A stretch of 64,000 bases of DNA from Bacteroidota bacterium (GCA_030147525.1 JASBVF010000058.1:124001-188000), one strand, 5' to 3'; counted from the first letter of the stretch, positions 42,518 to 52,365 are shown. Notes: generated from the sequence alone by a model not told the origin. Translations and numbers: made by a program.

Positions 42518-43789
42518 ATGTATAAACTCCTGACTTCACTCTTCCTTTTACTTTGTTTTTTGATCAAACTTCCGGCTCAAAATTCCTGCTCCCAGATCTC
42601 TCTTATCCCTATCTACCCTTGCGTGGACACCGTAAAAAACATACAGTACGGCCAGGGCCGCCACGACTATTTCTTCCCCGACCCGGTTAATGGCTGTGCA
42701 CCCTTCGAGCCTTTGTTCACGGATATTTTCCGGCCATGCGTGGGCAATGAAGCACCCCGGCCGCTGGTCATTTTCATCCACGGCGGAGCCTTTGCCGCCG
42801 GCAATAAATCCGACTTTTGGCCGCAGTGCGCCGCTTTTGCAAGAAGAGGCTACGTGGCCGCCACCATCCAGTACCGCCTCAGTGTGAACCTGGTGTCGCT
42901 TAACCGCCATGCCCTCATCCGGGCGGGTTTCAGGGCGCAGCAGGATGCCAAGGCTGCCGTGCGTTTTTTTAAAGCCAATGCCGCTGAATTCAACGTGGAT
43001 ACTTCCAACATTTACCTCGTCGGCTACAGCGCAGGCGCTATCACTGCGCTCAACGTCGTGTACGCCCGTGACGAAGACGAACGCCCGGCAGAAGCTGATT
43101 ACGAAGCCATCTGCGGCAACTGGTTCGGCTGCCCCTTCTGCCCCGACCTGGGAACGCTGGAAGGTGAAGGCGGCAACCCCGGTTTTTCATCAAAAGTCAA
43201 CGGCATTTACAGCTTCGCCGGCGCCGTGATGGACCTCTCCATGATTGACGACACAGACGACACGCCCGTAGCCATGATCCACGGTACCGCCGATCAAACC
43301 GTCGACTACGACTCGGCGTGCTTCCTCAACCTTATCCCCTGCGCCAAACTCTACGGCTCCAACAGCATCCAGCAACGGACAGAGGCGCTGGGACTTTGCA
43401 CACAGCTGCATACCCTGCCCGGCGCAGGGCACGACCTGGGACCTTACCTGGACACCATCGTTGCGCAAGCATCGGCGTATTTTTACGAGCTGGTTTGCGA
43501 AGGCAATCCGTGTGTGGTGAGCAGTGTGGCGGAGACCGGCGTGCACGGGCTGGAAGTTTATCCAAACCCGGCGGGGGATTGGGTAAAAATGAAACTACCG
43601 CAACCAGCCAGCGGCGAGGCGGCGCTGATCAACCTGACCGGACAAGTCATTTCAACCAAAATATTGGGAAGCGGACAGGCCGAGCTGACTTTTTCGCTGG
43701 AAAACGTGCCGGCAGGTATCTATTTTTTAAAATGGAAATCCCGGGACGGCGGGCAATCAGCGACGGTGAAGTTTTTTAAAACCAACTGA
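42518..43789 (+). CDS. Secreted alpha/beta hydrolase (esterase/lipase) with T9SS sorting domain
   Basis: A 423-residue protein starting at the ATG at 42518 (signal peptide MYKLLTSLFLLLCFLIKLPA). The oxyanion hole is IFIHGGAFAAGNKSDF, the nucleophile motif is LVGYSAGAITAL (GxSxG), and the later MIHGTADQTVDYD and GAGHDLGPYLD supply Asp and His of the triad. The last 75 residues are a T9SS sorting domain (LEVYPNPAGDWVKMKL, INLTGQVIST, ENVPAGIYFLKW, KFFKTN). Several Cys pairs suggest disulfides. Exported through T9SS, carboxylester hydrolysis at the surface is likely. Confidence 0.88.
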   Translation: MYKLLTSLFLLLCFLIKLPAQNSCSQISLIPIYPCVDTVKNIQYGQGRHDYFFPDPVNGCAPFEPLFTDIFRPCVGNEAPRPLVIFIHGGAFAAGNKSDFWPQCAAFARRGYVAATIQYRLSVNLVSLNRHALIRAGFRAQQDAKAAVRFFKANAAEFNVDTSNIYLVGYSAGAITALNVVYARDEDERPAEADYEAICGNWFGCPFCPDLGTLEGEGGNPGFSSKVNGIYSFAGAVMDLSMIDDTDDTPVAMIHGTADQTVDYDSACFLNLIPCAKLYGSNSIQQRTEALGLCTQLHTLPGAGHDLGPYLDTIVAQASAYFYELVCEGNPCVVSSVAETGVHGLEVYPNPAGDWVKMKLPQPASGEAALINLTGQVISTKILGSGQAELTFSLENVPAGIYFLKWKSRDGGQSATVKFFKTN

Positions 43790-43801
43790 GGTATACCTAA
43801 A

Positions 43802-43842
43802 GTAGGCAAGTTTGCGAGTAGGCCAGTAGGCGAACAGACTGA
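43802..43842 (+). repeat. Single-arm word-iterated stretch (AGTAGGC word)
   Basis: AAGTAGGC, GAGTAGGC, CAGTAGGC words occur close together after the esterase stop. They look like one arm of the word-iterated class; no inverted second arm was found within the gap. Confidence 0.5.
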
Positions 43843-43934
43843 TTTTCAAATGCTTAAAGCCGATCATTTTCGCAAACCATTTTTCTTTGAGTATAATTGA
43901 GTAGATGTTTCGCTATATTCCCAGCTGACAGTGC

Positions 43935-43968
43935 ACGTTTACTAAACTTTTGGAAGTTTAGTAAACGT
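43935..43968. repeat. Perfect 15-bp hairpin upstream of the L,D-transpeptidase gene
   Basis: ACGTTTACTAAACTT and its exact inverse complement surround a TTGG loop. It lies 30 bases before the ATG at 43998, where it could act as an operator or 5' UTR hairpin. No T run follows on the plus strand. Confidence 0.75.
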
Positions 43969-43997
43969 CAACCCATGCCTTTGAAAAATGACTGAAA

Positions 43998-44732
43998 ATG
44001 TACAACTACCTTCTTCCCCTTCTACTGCTGCTATCCTGTTCAACTGCCGAGCAGAAAAGTGAACCTGCCGGCCCGTTTCAAAACAGTTTCCAGTTGGTCG
44101 TCGTCACCAGTGCCGGTGATGACAGTACGGCAGCACAACTTTCGTATTTTGATAAAACGACAAGCGGCTGGGAGCCAGTCAGCAGTGGCATTGACGTCAT
44201 GCTCGGCCGCACTGGCCTTGCCTGGGGCCGGGGCCTCCACGAGCAACAGTCGGGCCGGCAGAAACAGGAAGGCGACGGCAAATCGCCTGCCGGTATTTTT
44301 CAATTCGGAACCACATTCGGAAAGCTGTCGCCCGGGGAAATCACCTGGAAACTTCCCTACGTTCAGGTAACCGGCTCATTGGAGTGCGTGGATGATTCAG
44401 AGTCGGAATTTTACAATCAAATCATTGACAACCAGAAAGTTGAAAAGGACTGGAGCAGCAGCGAACGCATGTGGGAAGTTGGCGAGCAGTACGACTGGGG
44501 TGTGTACGTGGAGCATAACAATCCGGCGCAGGCGCAGAGCGGGTCGTGCATTTTCCTGCACGTCTGGAAAGGCCCCGGCGAAGCGACGTCAGGCTGTACG
44601 GCCATGAAGGAAGAGGATCTGCTGGCCTTGCTACACTGGCTCGATCCGGAAAAAAAGCCGCTGCTGGTGCAGGCGACTTCTGCGGGCTATCAGTTGTTGA
44701 AGGAACAATATGATTTACCGGTTGAAAACTGA
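43998..44732 (+). CDS. L,D-transpeptidase (YkuD family) lipoprotein
   Basis: A 244-residue protein with lipobox LLLLLSC (Cys at about 14). The catalytic motif is in GSCIFLHVWKGPGEATSGCTAM: His and the active-site Cys of the YkuD H-x(n)-S-x-G-C pattern. The first half includes GRTGLAWGRGLHEQQSGRQKQEGDGKSPAGIFQF, as in related enzymes. L,D-transpeptidases crosslink 3-3 peptidoglycan or attach lipoproteins to it; some of this subgroup are peptidoglycan-modifying. Followed by a GNAT gene 5 bases downstream (operon). Confidence 0.85.
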   Translation: MYNYLLPLLLLLSCSTAEQKSEPAGPFQNSFQLVVVTSAGDDSTAAQLSYFDKTTSGWEPVSSGIDVMLGRTGLAWGRGLHEQQSGRQKQEGDGKSPAGIFQFGTTFGKLSPGEITWKLPYVQVTGSLECVDDSESEFYNQIIDNQKVEKDWSSSERMWEVGEQYDWGVYVEHNNPAQAQSGSCIFLHVWKGPGEATSGCTAMKEEDLLALLHWLDPEKKPLLVQATSAGYQLLKEQYDLPVEN

Positions 44733-44737
44733 AAATT

Positions 44738-45220
44738 ATGTCCAACATCCGCCTTGCCACACCTGCCGATGCCGACCGAATTGCTGCCATTTATAACCAA
44801 TGCGTCGGTCAGCAAACCCTCGACACTACCCTGCGCTCGGGGGATTATTTTCGTGAAATACTGCAACAACTCGACGACCGGGAGCGCCTGCTGGTCATCG
44901 AACTCGACGACGAGGTAGCAGGCTATGGAACTTTGCGAAAATACAGCTGGAAGGAAGGCTATCGGTTCGCCGGAGAGACGTCTGTTTTTCTGGATGAAAA
45001 ATACCGGGGCAGGGGCTTGGGCAACCTTCTGAAAAAAAAGCTGGTGGAAGTGGCTAAATCGTTGAACTACAAACACCTGGTCGCCCGCATCATGGCCCGC
45101 AACAAAGTCAGCATTCATTACAACATGAAACTGGGATATGAAATGGTGGGCATCCAGAAATCCATCGGCTACACGGAGGGAGAATGGGTCGATGTGGCGA
45201 TTTTGCAGCTGGTGTTCTAA
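44738..45220 (+). CDS. GNAT family N-acetyltransferase (phosphinothricin acetyltransferase-like)
   Basis: A 160-residue acetyl-CoA dependent N-acetyltransferase. IRLATPADADRIAAIYNQCV is the typical opening. The acetyl-CoA loop is RGRGLGNLLKKKLVEVAK (R/Q-x-x-G-x-G/A). ARIMARNKVSIHYNMKLGYEMVGIQKSIGY matches the Pat/phosphinothricin subgroup, in which NxxSxxLHxKxGF is degenerate to SIHYNMKLGYE. It could acetylate an amino acid or drug-like amine; substrate not shown. It shares a transcript with the L,D-transpeptidase. Confidence 0.85.
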   Translation: MSNIRLATPADADRIAAIYNQCVGQQTLDTTLRSGDYFREILQQLDDRERLLVIELDDEVAGYGTLRKYSWKEGYRFAGETSVFLDEKYRGRGLGNLLKKKLVEVAKSLNYKHLVARIMARNKVSIHYNMKLGYEMVGIQKSIGYTEGEWVDVAILQLVF

Positions 45221-45225
45221 AAGAA

Positions 45226-45253
45226 CTCCCGGACGCAAAATTACGACCGGGAG
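45226..45253. terminator. Hairpin between convergent genes
   Basis: CTCCCGG pairs with CCGGGAG around ACGCAAAATTACGA. It follows the GNAT stop and lies just beyond the stop of the convergent gene at 45271. It lacks a clear T run, so its efficiency is uncertain. Confidence 0.5.
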
Positions 45254-45270
45254 CAAGGGAATTCCGGGAA

Positions 45271-46242
45271 TTATGGTTTAGAAGCAAGTTCGACACCAGT
45301 TCGTTTCAATTTGTGAGTGCTGTCCCAGACAAGCTCCCCTTTTTCGTTGTAGCTCTGCCAGTCCATGACCAAATAACCATCGGAATGATGGTGGATTTTA
45401 CCGGTACTGCGGCCTTTTTCGCCAGGTTGTGTCATTTCGAGTACGAGGGCACCGTCTTCGTTGAATTTACCGGTCCCCATGTAAGCCTCCGACCATCCCG
45501 ACAGCGGAAATATGCGGGTGGAGAAGGTTCCGATCATACCGGTACTCATGTGAACAACGTAAATATCTTCGTCCTGAAACGTTCTGTACTCTCCTTCTTT
45601 GTTCGTCAATTCCCATTTTGAGCACATTTTGATACCAGCGGCTGTTGGTTCAACGGTCGAATGGACAGCGTAGAGCCTCCAGCCGGGTTCACCTTTGCGA
45701 AGCTCCAGGCTGGACATGTCCATGTCCCAGTCGCCTGCCATGCGTTGCAGGGCGTGAAGTTGCCGGAAATTTGAAAAAGCCTTGGAGTGAAGCGCTTCCA
45801 TGCGCAGCACTTTCCACTGGCCGTTGACTTTTTCCATGACCCGGACTTCTTCCACATCCTGACCACCTTCTTTGAAAGTGACGTAGGCCATATTGCCGTT
45901 GACTTTGAACTTGTAGTCCTTTTTTTCGGCGTTTTCATTTTGAGCCGGCCACTTGGCCATAAAAGCCTTGAATTGTTTGGAAACTTCGTCCCAGCCTTTG
46001 GCTTCAAATACGGCATTTTCGTCGGAAAACGGCGTCGTCCAGGAATAGTAAGTCATGTCGTCATGAGCGACGCATTCGGCCCATTTCTCGAAATTGCGCT
46101 GGTTGAACCAATGGGTCTCATCCTCGATGACTTTTTTGATGGCAGCCTCTTCAGGGTTGGGAGTCGTGGCTTTTTTTGCCTGTGCAAAGAGGCCAGTTGT
46201 GAAGATGCTGAGGAGTAGGAAAAGCAAAAATCTTGTTTTCAT
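45271..46242 (-). CDS. Secreted protein with NTF2-like (SnoaL) domain and C-terminal lipocalin-like part
   Basis: A 323-residue protein. The start at 46240-46242 gives MKTRFLLFLLLSIFTTGLFAQ, a signal peptide. Residues 30-155 (PEEAAIKKVIEDETHWFNQRNFEKWAECVAHDDMTYYSW ... EEVRVMEKVNGQWKVLRMEALHS) match an NTF2-like cone fold. The C-terminal half (ALQRMAGDWDMDMSSLELRKGEPGWRLYAVHSTVEPT ... GYLVMDWQSYNEKGELVWDSTHKLKR) is a second beta-barrel-like domain. Many Bacteroidota proteins combine these two. The ligand is unknown, and no catalytic residues stand out. Confidence 0.75.
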   Translation of the reverse strand: MKTRFLLFLLLSIFTTGLFAQAKKATTPNPEEAAIKKVIEDETHWFNQRNFEKWAECVAHDDMTYYSWTTPFSDENAVFEAKGWDEVSKQFKAFMAKWPAQNENAEKKDYKFKVNGNMAYVTFKEGGQDVEEVRVMEKVNGQWKVLRMEALHSKAFSNFRQLHALQRMAGDWDMDMSSLELRKGEPGWRLYAVHSTVEPTAAGIKMCSKWELTNKEGEYRTFQDEDIYVVHMSTGMIGTFSTRIFPLSGWSEAYMGTGKFNEDGALVLEMTQPGEKGRSTGKIHHHSDGYLVMDWQSYNEKGELVWDSTHKLKRTGVELASKP

Positions 46243-47069
46243 TGTAAAAGTATTTTGGTGAAGAAAAATAGTTGCGAAACAGTCTGAATGTCCGGTGAAG
46301 AAGTGCAGGACGCAACAACGCCCTGCCACTCTGAAAATAACTTCAATTCCTCACCGTAACCATTCGTTTTCCGGGGGGGGGGAGACTCAAGTTGTCGAAC
46401 AAACCTCAGTTTTTTAGTATCCAAACCTGGTTACTCAAATCCTGACGGCTTTTCTTTCAGTAAATCAGGAGTAGTCAAGAAGCTGGTTCAAACTCTATCA
46501 AATAAAGAAAAGGGAAAGCATGCATTGAATTTGAAACTTTCAGCAAAAGAGCGGAATGGGTTTTAGATTTAAGGTATCGCTGTTGCCGCTCAACTCATGG
46601 CAAGAATGGATGAGCTATCATAAGGAGCAACAACCCGAATTAGTGTGAAGATGTGGATTGTCTCCATTTGGTTAAGCCTTTGTGTAGCTTGGGAAAAAAT
46701 GCAGATGTACGTAGCGGGTCTTCATTTGGTTTTTGGAGCTATACTTGGGTGTGTCCATTTGATTTCCTGTGTTACATTGGGTGAGTCTAATAAAGTTTAA
46801 TCACTCGGTTTCAAATTTTCATTTGTCTTTTCACAAATTTAAAATACAGCAGATTGAACGATCTGGATTAATCGTGCATTCTTCTGGACAAATTTTGCAT
46901 TTGTTGATTTAATTGCTGGAAATGGACAATATCATCCAGTTTGCTGTCATATTTTAAAAAAAGATAAATTCATTTTCACCATTCAGACTTTCGTGCCAAT
47001 GGTTAAAACCTGAAGACCTAAAAACGAAGCCTTTCTTGTCCGGGCCTGCCGGCATATTGGTTCAGTAGC
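46243..47069. other. 827-base gene-free stretch
   Basis: No credible gene. It has a run of ten G at 46373-46382, a short frame reading KKLVQTLSNKEKGKHALNLKLSAKERNGF (46475-46565, plus strand, no start) that might be a remnant, and otherwise AT-rich sequence. No REP or iterated repeat was seen. Confidence 0.5.
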
Positions 47070-49943
47070 TTATTTTCGCAGGGAACTGGGTGGCACGTCA
47101 AATTCTTGTTGAAAAATCCTCGAAAAGTAATTTGGGTCGTTGAACCCGGATTGGTAGGCAACTTCGGCAATGTTCATATCCGTTGTTTCAAGCAACCTGA
47201 CAGCCTTCTGCAGCTTGATTTTTCGGATAAAATGGGTGGGCGATTCGCCGGTCAGCGCTTTTATTTTGCGATAAAGTTGAGTGTGACTGAGGTGCATTTC
47301 CTCACAGAGGTCAGCAATATGCAGGTCAGGCTTTTCAATGTTATCCATAATAAAACTGCGAACCTTACCGATGAAAATATCGTCCAGTGAGGGTTGATCA
47401 CCGTGTTTCGAAGCTGCAGAAGTTGCAAACCCTCCGAGCTGATTTTCGCTGTAAGCTTTCTGAAGAGTCCGCCGTAACTCCACCAGTTTATCCAACCTTA
47501 CAAACAACTCTTCCTTATTGAAAGGCTTCGTCAGAAAAGCATCTGCTCCTGCTTTCAGGCCGGCGAGACGGTCCGCCTCCATTGCTTTGGCTGTCAACAG
47601 AATGATAGGAATGTGACTTGTTCGTTCATCCGATTTCAGTAACCTGCACACTTCATAGCCATCCATTTCAGGCATCATCACATCGCAAATAATAATATCT
47701 GGAATGACCTCAATCGCTTTTTCTACACCAATGCGGCCATTGGAAGCAACGCATATCTGGTATTTATCACCCAACAAAGTCTTGAGGAAATTGATAACAT
47801 CCGGGTGGTCTTCGATCAACAGAAGGACAGGCAATTCTTCTGATAAAACAGCAGGGGTTCCTTCTTTCTCCGGACTACTGTGCATTTTGGGAAAGGCAAT
47901 GATGGGCAGAGAGTCGAGTTTATCGCTGCCGCCGGCAGTGTCGATTTGGTGGAGGTGCCGTCCCGGCTTAGGGAAAAGCGGTAGCAAAACGGTAAACGCA
48001 GAGCCCTCATCCGGCTTGCTTCCAACAGATATTTTACCATCCATTAAACGGACCAGTTCACGGGTTAAAGACAATCCGACACCGGTGCCGCCGTTTTTAT
48101 GCTCATTCTTTTGAACACCCTGATAAAATCGATCGAAAATATGCGTGAGTTCTCCGGCCGGAATACCAATTCCGCTGTCGCTGACAGTGAGCTTTAATGC
48201 CGGTTGATTTTCAAAAACGACTTCATCGACAAAAATGGAAACCGTTCCGCCCTCCGGAGTAAATTTTAAAGCATTTGACAGCAGATTATAAACTATATGA
48301 CGGAGTTTCTCTTCGTCAAAATTCATGGTAATCAGCGGTTTCCTACTTTCAAATTCAAGGTTCACCTGATTGGCTTTTGCCAGTGGACGTAATGACTCAC
48401 CGAGGTACTGCAAGTAGCTTACAACATCCCCCCGTTGCAGTTTGAGGTGGAGTTTACCGGATTCAAGCTTGGCAAGGTCAAGCATTTGGTTGATCAGGTG
48501 CAACAGGTTGTCAGCATTCCGTGAGATGAGTTCCCGGGTGTGCGGATCGTTGTTGATTTCTTTAGCCATCCCTTTGATGATGGAAAGCGGCGTGCGGAAC
48601 TCGTGGGTAATGTTGGTAAAAAAACGGGATTTCAAGGCATTCATCTCCTTTTGGCGCATGGCTTCGGCATGTTCCTGTTCCTTGAGGATGCGATTTTTCT
48701 CCGATTGGAAACGGGCAGTCTGCTTTTCCTTTTCATTTTCCAGTTGGCGGTAAGCAAGACCAATGGAAAAGGCGACGATATCGAGGATGGTGCCTATTTT
48801 AAACCAAACCAGCGTGAATTCATAGGATTGAAGTCTGGCAATAACTGTCATCAGCACACCTGCGCCGAGGAAAGTAATACCTGCAATGATATACCGGCTT
48901 TTTTTGTCGTTGGTTTTTGCCAGGGGCCAGGTCAAACCCAGAATTGCAGCCAGAAAAATGAAGGTATTGGAAATCGTAGCCCGGTCAGAAATATTGTAAC
49001 TGAAATTGCTGGTAAGCATCAAATAAATATCCATCAGTAAAAACAGAATGCTCAGCGCAATGATAATCCGGTAAGCTTTGTCCCATTTGGGCAGCAGTAC
49101 TTTAAGATTGGAAAATGTGCGGATAAAAGCCAGGTAAGCAGCAATGGTGCAGTGGATGGATAGTTTGGCAAAAGTAATATACTCAGGATGCGCCGGAAAA
49201 AGCCTTGGCTCAAACACATCCCCCAAATCACCATTTTTATAAGCGACGTAAACGGACAGAGAGAGCAGGTAAAGAGAGTAGTAGAGATAGGCTTTGTCTT
49301 TGATGAAAACAAACATGACGAGGTTGTAAAACAACATCATCAACACAAAACCGAGGAACATGGAATTATCCCGTTTTTCATCTTTCAATATTTTGTAAAA
49401 CAAGGTTAGGTGCCGGAGTGAAATGTCGAACTCCGGCGGCAGTGCTTCCCGTTCGGCCAATGCCCGGAAATAGATCACTTCCCGCTGACCGGGCAGCAGG
49501 TTTATTTTAAAGAAGTTACCTTCGCTGGTAGGTGCAAATGATTTTTTGGCAAGCGGTTGGTGAGTGCCGGAAAAATGCACCTTGAAATCTCCTGAGCTTC
49601 CCAGCTGGTAAAGCCAGATGTTCGTGAGAGAGGTTGGAAAACTCAGTACCCATTCCGTGTAATTGGCCGCATCGGGCAGCTGGTTGCCAATTTCCAGTTT
49701 CCCCCAGTACGAAGTGTTAGTTTTCAGAGGGCTGTCCCATTCATCAAAGGGAGTGAAACCCTGCATATTTTCGCTGCTGACAGCAGAAATATCCAGAATT
49801 CCGGCACTATCCTCCAGCAGGTATATGTGTTTTTTTAACTCATACACCGGTATCAGGTCCTTCAGCCATACGGTATTGGCAGATAAAATGCCAGTACAAA
49901 TTATGAGTGTTCCAAATAGAAAATATCTCAAGAAGTTGATCAT
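47070..49943 (-). CDS. Hybrid two-component system: 7TM sensor kinase, receiver and AraC output
   Basis: A 957-residue one-protein two-component system. The start at 49941-49943 gives a signal sequence (MINFLRYFLFGTLIICTGILSA). Order: 7TMR-DISMED2 sensor (about 30-165), seven-helix DISM membrane region (about 190-395), coiled coil, HisKA with phospho-acceptor His447 (FFTNITHEFRTPLSI), HATPase (LSNALKFTPEGGTVSI, GGTGVGLSL), receiver with Asp754 (IIICDVMMPEMDGYEV), and an AraC HTH at the C-terminus (SHTQLYRKIKALTGESPTHFIRKIKLQKA, then VAYQSGFNDPNYFSRIF). Signal probably a carbohydrate or similar ligand. No SusCD-like target gene lies nearby; the divergent neighbour is a PLP enzyme. Confidence 0.92.
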   Translation of the reverse strand: MINFLRYFLFGTLIICTGILSANTVWLKDLIPVYELKKHIYLLEDSAGILDISAVSSENMQGFTPFDEWDSPLKTNTSYWGKLEIGNQLPDAANYTEWVLSFPTSLTNIWLYQLGSSGDFKVHFSGTHQPLAKKSFAPTSEGNFFKINLLPGQREVIYFRALAEREALPPEFDISLRHLTLFYKILKDEKRDNSMFLGFVLMMLFYNLVMFVFIKDKAYLYYSLYLLSLSVYVAYKNGDLGDVFEPRLFPAHPEYITFAKLSIHCTIAAYLAFIRTFSNLKVLLPKWDKAYRIIIALSILFLLMDIYLMLTSNFSYNISDRATISNTFIFLAAILGLTWPLAKTNDKKSRYIIAGITFLGAGVLMTVIARLQSYEFTLVWFKIGTILDIVAFSIGLAYRQLENEKEKQTARFQSEKNRILKEQEHAEAMRQKEMNALKSRFFTNITHEFRTPLSIIKGMAKEINNDPHTRELISRNADNLLHLINQMLDLAKLESGKLHLKLQRGDVVSYLQYLGESLRPLAKANQVNLEFESRKPLITMNFDEEKLRHIVYNLLSNALKFTPEGGTVSIFVDEVVFENQPALKLTVSDSGIGIPAGELTHIFDRFYQGVQKNEHKNGGTGVGLSLTRELVRLMDGKISVGSKPDEGSAFTVLLPLFPKPGRHLHQIDTAGGSDKLDSLPIIAFPKMHSSPEKEGTPAVLSEELPVLLLIEDHPDVINFLKTLLGDKYQICVASNGRIGVEKAIEVIPDIIICDVMMPEMDGYEVCRLLKSDERTSHIPIILLTAKAMEADRLAGLKAGADAFLTKPFNKEELFVRLDKLVELRRTLQKAYSENQLGGFATSAASKHGDQPSLDDIFIGKVRSFIMDNIEKPDLHIADLCEEMHLSHTQLYRKIKALTGESPTHFIRKIKLQKAVRLLETTDMNIAEVAYQSGFNDPNYFSRIFQQEFDVPPSSLRK

Positions 49944-50346
49944 AAATAGCCGGTAACACATCCACTGCCAAACGGATGCTGACAAACAAATCTGTGCGAA
50001 AAATGAACCCACAGAGAAAGCGAACTCTCGTTCACATACATCGACAGCTTTGAACTTTAGCCATGATGGATGTAAAAGATCACGTGCAACTGCTTTTCAC
50101 AGCTTGTCTTATTTTAGTTGATTTACAGCCGGAATTAAAGACCAAACAAATATTGTGGAGCTTTGGGAAATGAATTTGATTTGTTCGATTTTGAACAACA
50201 GCGATCAAAAGTGCAAAAAAAAGGGCAAACTCCCGGATAAAATCGGGTTTCAGCGCCTGTAAAAAGCAAATACCTGACAGGATCGTTCTAAAAATCACCC
50301 ATAAAATCAAATTGCCGGGTTAATTTTGGCCACTAAAACCTGTAAA
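49944..50346. promoter_or_regulatory. Divergent region between sensor kinase and PLP enzyme genes
   Basis: 403 bases. TAATTTTG at 50321-50328 is an exact -7 box for the downstream PLP enzyme; no good -33 TTTG was found upstream of it. No palindrome was recognised. No gene. Confidence 0.4.
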
Positions 50347-51858
50347 ATGCTTGAACATTACTTCCACCCTTTCCGCAACAACATCATTGGCATCGACCAA
50401 TCATTCTCCACGCCTTTTGGTGAAAAACGCATCCTCTACGCTGACTGGACAGCCAGCGGCAGGCTCTACCGGCCCATCGAGGAATTTCTTTGTTGGGAAG
50501 CCGGACCGTTCGTCGGGAACACCCACACCGAGACCACCGTCACCGGCTCCGCCATGACTAAGGCCTACCACGACGCCAAACACATCATCAAAAAGCACGT
50601 TGGCGCACGGGCCGAGCACGTGCTCATTTCATCCAACAGCGGCATGACGGGGGTGGTGAATAAATTCCAGCGCATCCTTGGCCTGAAAATCCACGAGCGT
50701 TTCGTGCCTTACCTTCAGTTGCCTGACAGCGAGCGGCCCATCGTTTTCATCAGCCACATGGAACACCATTCCAATCAGACATCCTGGCTCGAAACCATCG
50801 CTGATGTGGAAGTCATCCCCCCCGGCGAAGACGGCCTGATAGACCTGAACAACTTTGAAACCCTGCTGAAAAAATACCGCCACCGGAAAACCAAAATCGC
50901 CGCCGTCACCTCCTGCTCCAACGTCACCGGCATCATCACACCCTACCACGAAATCGCCAAAATCATCCACCGGGAAGGAGGACTTTGTTTTGTCGATTTT
51001 GCCTGCAGCGCACCCTACATCGACATCAACATGTGCCCGGAAGACGAGGAGGCTCACCTCGACGCCATCTTCTTTTCACCGCACAAATTCCTTGGCGGCC
51101 CCGGCACCACCGGCATCCTCATTTTCGACCCAAAACTCTACACCAATAAAGTACCCGATCATCCGGGCGGCGGCACCGTCGACTGGACCAACCCCTGGGG
51201 TGAACACAAGTACCACGACCAGATCGAGGAACGGGAAGACGGCGGCACGCCTGCCTTCCTCCAAACCATCAAAGCCGCCCTCTGCACCATGCTGAAAGAT
51301 GAAATGGGCGTCGAAAACATCATCGCCCGTGAGCACGAACTGCTCGACATCATCTGGCCCGGCCTCAAACGCCTGCCCAATCTGCACCTGCTCGCCGACA
51401 ATGTCCCCGACCGGCTCGGCGTCATCAGTTTTTATATTGAAAACCTGCACTACAACCTCGGCGTAAAGCTACTCAACGACCGCCACGGCATCCAGGTGCG
51501 GGGCGGCTGTTCCTGCGCAGGCACCTACGGTCACTACCTGCTGGGCGTTTCTTATGAAAAATCGCACGACATCACCGGTAAAATTAACCTGGGAGACCTT
51601 TCGGAAAAACCCGGCTGGATCCGCCTCTCCATTCACCCTACCATGACCAACGAAGAGGCGCACCTTCTCGTCGATGCGATCACCGAACTGTGCGAAAACC
51701 ACGAAGCCTGGGCCAAAGAATACGAGTATCACCCAAAGGTCAATGAGTTTTACAGAAAAGGAACAAAAGCAAAAACTGTGGATGAAATGACGGAGGAATG
51801 GTACGAGGCCTTTCGGGTAAACTGCCGGATAGAAAAAGCGGACACTGTCGCAGTTTAA
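50347..51858 (+). CDS. Class V aminotransferase (cysteine desulfurase-like PLP enzyme)
   Basis: A 503-residue PLP enzyme. Start at the ATG at 50347 (MLEHYFHPFRNN); a TTG seven codons earlier overlaps the promoter box. Family residues: FVGNTHTETTVTGSAM, VFISHMEHHSNQTSW (ring-stacking histidine), AAVTSCSNVTGIITP, VDFACSAPYIDIN (Asp for pyridine N), and the PLP lysine in AIFFSPHKFLGG. The cysteine region VRGGCSCAGTYGHYLLG resembles the mobile catalytic loop of desulfurases but with two Cys. Related proteins include cysteine desulfurase/isopenicillin epimerase-type; the precise reaction is not decided. Cytoplasmic. Confidence 0.85.
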   Translation: MLEHYFHPFRNNIIGIDQSFSTPFGEKRILYADWTASGRLYRPIEEFLCWEAGPFVGNTHTETTVTGSAMTKAYHDAKHIIKKHVGARAEHVLISSNSGMTGVVNKFQRILGLKIHERFVPYLQLPDSERPIVFISHMEHHSNQTSWLETIADVEVIPPGEDGLIDLNNFETLLKKYRHRKTKIAAVTSCSNVTGIITPYHEIAKIIHREGGLCFVDFACSAPYIDINMCPEDEEAHLDAIFFSPHKFLGGPGTTGILIFDPKLYTNKVPDHPGGGTVDWTNPWGEHKYHDQIEEREDGGTPAFLQTIKAALCTMLKDEMGVENIIAREHELLDIIWPGLKRLPNLHLLADNVPDRLGVISFYIENLHYNLGVKLLNDRHGIQVRGGCSCAGTYGHYLLGVSYEKSHDITGKINLGDLSEKPGWIRLSIHPTMTNEEAHLLVDAITELCENHEAWAKEYEYHPKVNEFYRKGTKAKTVDEMTEEWYEAFRVNCRIEKADTVAV

Positions 51859-51979
51859 GGCCGGCAGCTGAATACAATCAACTGAAAATCAGCTATTTTC
51901 ATTTACATTTTCCTGTAAGTCAGTTTGCTTTTCTGGTAAAAACACTGCTGACACTCACTGGAGTATAAAAATCGTTAAC

Positions 51980-52162
51980 ATGAAGTCCATATTAATCATC
52001 AATGCCCTGATTTGGGCAGCCGTAATTCTCATCGCTTCCTGGTTTTTCAGGGACAGCGAAAATTATAACTACCTGCTTGGAGCCCTGGTCGTCGGGTTTA
52101 CTTTGCAAAATGGTCTGACCTATCAGTTTTTAAAGCGTCAGCAAACTAACCATCAGGCGTAA
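51980..52162 (+). CDS. Small membrane protein
   Basis: A 60-residue protein with two hydrophobic helices: SILIINALIWAAVILIASWFF and YLLGALVVGFTLQNGLTYQFL, then a basic tail KRQQTNHQA. No family recognised. The coding frame is complete and follows the PLP enzyme gene by 121 bases. Confidence 0.5.
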   Translation: MKSILIINALIWAAVILIASWFFRDSENYNYLLGALVVGFTLQNGLTYQFLKRQQTNHQA

Positions 52163-52365
52163 CCCGGAAAAAGGGTGAATGGTACCTGCACCGCCTTTAA
52201 GGCATGTGTACTTCGTTACTGCACTTTTTACCTCCCCAACATCAACAGCTTTCGCCCGTCCATCTGACCTGATTTATTTTTTCAAATAACCTGAGCGCTC
52301 CGGCCTTCACTGCCCATACAATGGTCAGAACGCCTCACTGTTTTCATAAAAACCCGGATTCAGGC

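Noticed and set aside
46373-46382. Run of ten G as a phase-variation tract
   Set aside because: No gene or promoter was found next to it, so there is nothing to switch.
50080-50310. Minus-strand 76-codon ORF between divergent genes
   Set aside because: No family resemblance, no promoter in the right position, and it covers the region expected to hold promoters.
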